Assembly: GCA_963700705.1 (NCBI GenBank)
Contig: CAVOYQ010000017.1
Span: 108,109-172,108 of the forward strand
Direction: 5' to 3'
Source: JAHEFT01 sp963700705
GTDB taxonomy: Bacteria > Pseudomonadota > Gammaproteobacteria > Xanthomonadales > SZUA-36
Length of the DNA stretch: 64,000 nt
Below the pieces are notes generated by a model that made no database searches, was not told the origin of the DNA, and saw only the letters and a list, made by a program, of their open reading frames with translations. Positions 63,074 through 64,000 of this stretch are shown one piece after another. Both the position numbers and the translations under genes were made by a program. The first letter of the stretch is position 1; each line of letters opens with the position of its first letter.

Positions 63074-63456
63074 CTAGGAAGGCTTGGTGAAACGCACGAT
63101 TTCGCGGCGCTGACGTTTGTCAGGCCGGCGCGGACGCTGTTCTTTCGCCTGGTGATCCGCCTTGCGCTGTTCGGCGGCAGCCTCCCGCCTGGCCTGACTG
63201 TCCGGTCCTCTTCGTATCGCTCCAACGCCAGGGGCGCGGAAACGCGGCGGTCTCCGGTGTCTTTAACGGTGATGGTGTATTCGTCTTCGCCGCGGCGCAC
63301 GGTGAGCCGGTCGTCAACCTCAACGGTTTTCCCGGGCTTGACCCGGGAACCGTTGAGCTGGACTTTGCCGCCCTTGATCGCGTCCCTGGCCAGCGAACGG
63401 GTTTTGAAGAACCGTGCGGCCCAGAGCCACTTGTCGATACGGACTTTTTCGTTCAT
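63074..63456 (-). CDS. hslR: Heat-shock ribosome-rescue protein Hsp15 (S4 domain; one frameshift)
   Basis: About 127 residues. The S4 RNA-binding domain reads RIDKWLWAARFFKTRSLARDAIKGGKVQLNGSRVKPGKTVEVDDRL; the C-terminal tail is basic. Hsp15 binds stalled 50S subunits carrying nascent chains. A missing base near 63208 (GGACAGTC) causes the false tail; the other frame gives QARREAAAEQRKADHQAKEQ and RREIVRFTKPS with TAG at 63074. Span 3n+2, consistent with one lost base. REP clusters lie on both sides. Confidence 0.9.
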
Positions 63457-63471
63457 GGGTGGAGTTTAACT

Positions 63472-63630
63472 GGTTGGAGCGGCCCATGGCCGCGAAATCC
63501 CTGTTGAAGCGGCTCATGGCCACGAAATCCCTGTTGGAGCGGGCCATGCCCGCGATTGTTAGAGGAAGTTACTTTAACAATATCGCGGCTATGAGCCGCT
63601 CTTACAATCGCGGCCGTGGGCCGCTCCAAC
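63472..63630. repeat. REP cluster (five units)
   Basis: Three direct units spaced 30 bases begin at 63473, 63503 and 63533 (GTTGGAGCGGCCCATGG and variants), followed by two inverted units ending near 63604 and 63630. The second and third differ by compensated changes that keep the palindrome (GGGCCATGCCC). It fills the gap between hslR and htpG. Confidence 0.9.
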
Positions 63631-63632
63631 CA

Positions 63633-64000
63633 CTAATTGATCATGGCGTTTATGCGCCGAACGAAACCGGCTGGATCCTCCAATGAACCCCCTTCCGCCA
63701 GCAGCGCCTGTTCGAAAAGCACCAGCGACAGGTCGTTAAAGCGTTCCCCGTCAGCTTCTGCTTTAAGCTTTTCCACCAGCGGGTGGGCCGGATTCAGCTC
63801 CAGCACCGGCCGGCTGTCCGGCACGTCCTGGCCGGCCTGTTCCAGTAATCGCTGCAGATGCAACGCCATTTCCTGATCGCCGAGCACCAGGCAGGAGGCC
63901 GAATCCGTCAGGCGTTGGCTGCTGCGCACTGCGCTGACCTGCTCACCCAGCGCATCAGCAATCTTTTTCAGCAGTTCCTCATCAAGAGTCTGGGTTTCGG
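63633..64000 (-). CDS. htpG: Molecular chaperone HtpG, C-terminal end (partial)
   Basis: The frame is open to the window edge, showing the last 122 residues: LLKKIADALGEQVSAVRSSQRLTDSASCLVLGDQEMALHLQRLLEQAGQD, then PVLELNPAHPLVEKLK and LLAEGGSLEDPAGFVRRINAMIN. This is the dimerisation domain of bacterial Hsp90. The ATPase domain lies outside. Gene direction is leftwards, ending at the REP cluster. Confidence 0.93.
   Translation of the reverse strand, partial: ETQTLDEELLKKIADALGEQVSAVRSSQRLTDSASCLVLGDQEMALHLQRLLEQAGQDVPDSRPVLELNPAHPLVEKLKAEADGERFNDLSLVLFEQALLAEGGSLEDPAGFVRRINAMIN

Overview
The window is chromosomal DNA of a gammaproteobacterium, high in GC over the core regions. The order dnaX–ybaB–recR, the run recA–recX–alaS–csrA–tRNA-Ser(GCU), sbcB, 4.5S RNA and msrA/tesB are typical of that class. 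GTAG-type REP palindromes of the kind common in Xanthomonadales-like genomes sit between many genes. No family or species can be named from the sequence.

Layout. 0–9.2 kb is core: the 3' end of dnaE, a lytic transglycosylase, a GlsB-type membrane protein, msrA–tesB, a glycerate-kinase-like gene, sbcB, an AT-rich gap with three DnaA-box 9-mers, a comEA-like gene, 4.5S RNA, dnaX, ybaB, recR. 9.2–13.5 kb is a thiamine salvage operon read leftwards from a TPP riboswitch: TonB receptor, YkoF-type thiamine-binding protein, PnuT, ThiK-like kinase. 13.5–25.4 kb holds a PLP decarboxylase, glutamine synthetase, PepD, aldehyde dehydrogenase, a broken exported subtilase, a nucleotidyltransferase/RHH toxin-antitoxin-like pair, a GFA protein and an amidase.

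25.4–52.2 kb is an accessory catabolic island bracketed by a 106-bp imperfect direct repeat of amidase sequence. It carries a second TonB receptor, an oligopeptide ABC transporter with its binding protein, five hydrolases (two S9 peptidases, a proline iminopeptidase-like lipoprotein, a C45 acyltransferase/peptidase, an S45 penicillin-acylase-like enzyme), two-subunit aconitase X, SDR, BKACE, a quinone reductase, a Gfo/Idh oxidoreductase and an acyl-CoA dehydrogenase. Three copies of one operator-like motif mark the promoters of the GntR-linked transcription units, and two copies of another mark the TetR-linked divergent promoters. The most economical reading is outer-membrane uptake, periplasmic trimming and deacylation, ABC import and oxidation of a proline-containing, probably N-acylated, peptide-like substrate. 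The substrate is unknown, and this is my best candidate for an undescribed system.

52.3–64 kb returns to core genes: tRNA-Ser with several partial copies around it, csrA, alaS, recX, recA, thpR, pncC/cinA, a CarD-like gene inserted between two copies of the mutS 5' end, mutS, hslR and the 3' end of htpG.

Caution: about two dozen single-base frameshifts, mostly one extra base, break otherwise intact genes including alaS, recA and mutS. Sequencing or assembly error is the most likely cause. I give coordinates for the reconstructed genes and state each frameshift.
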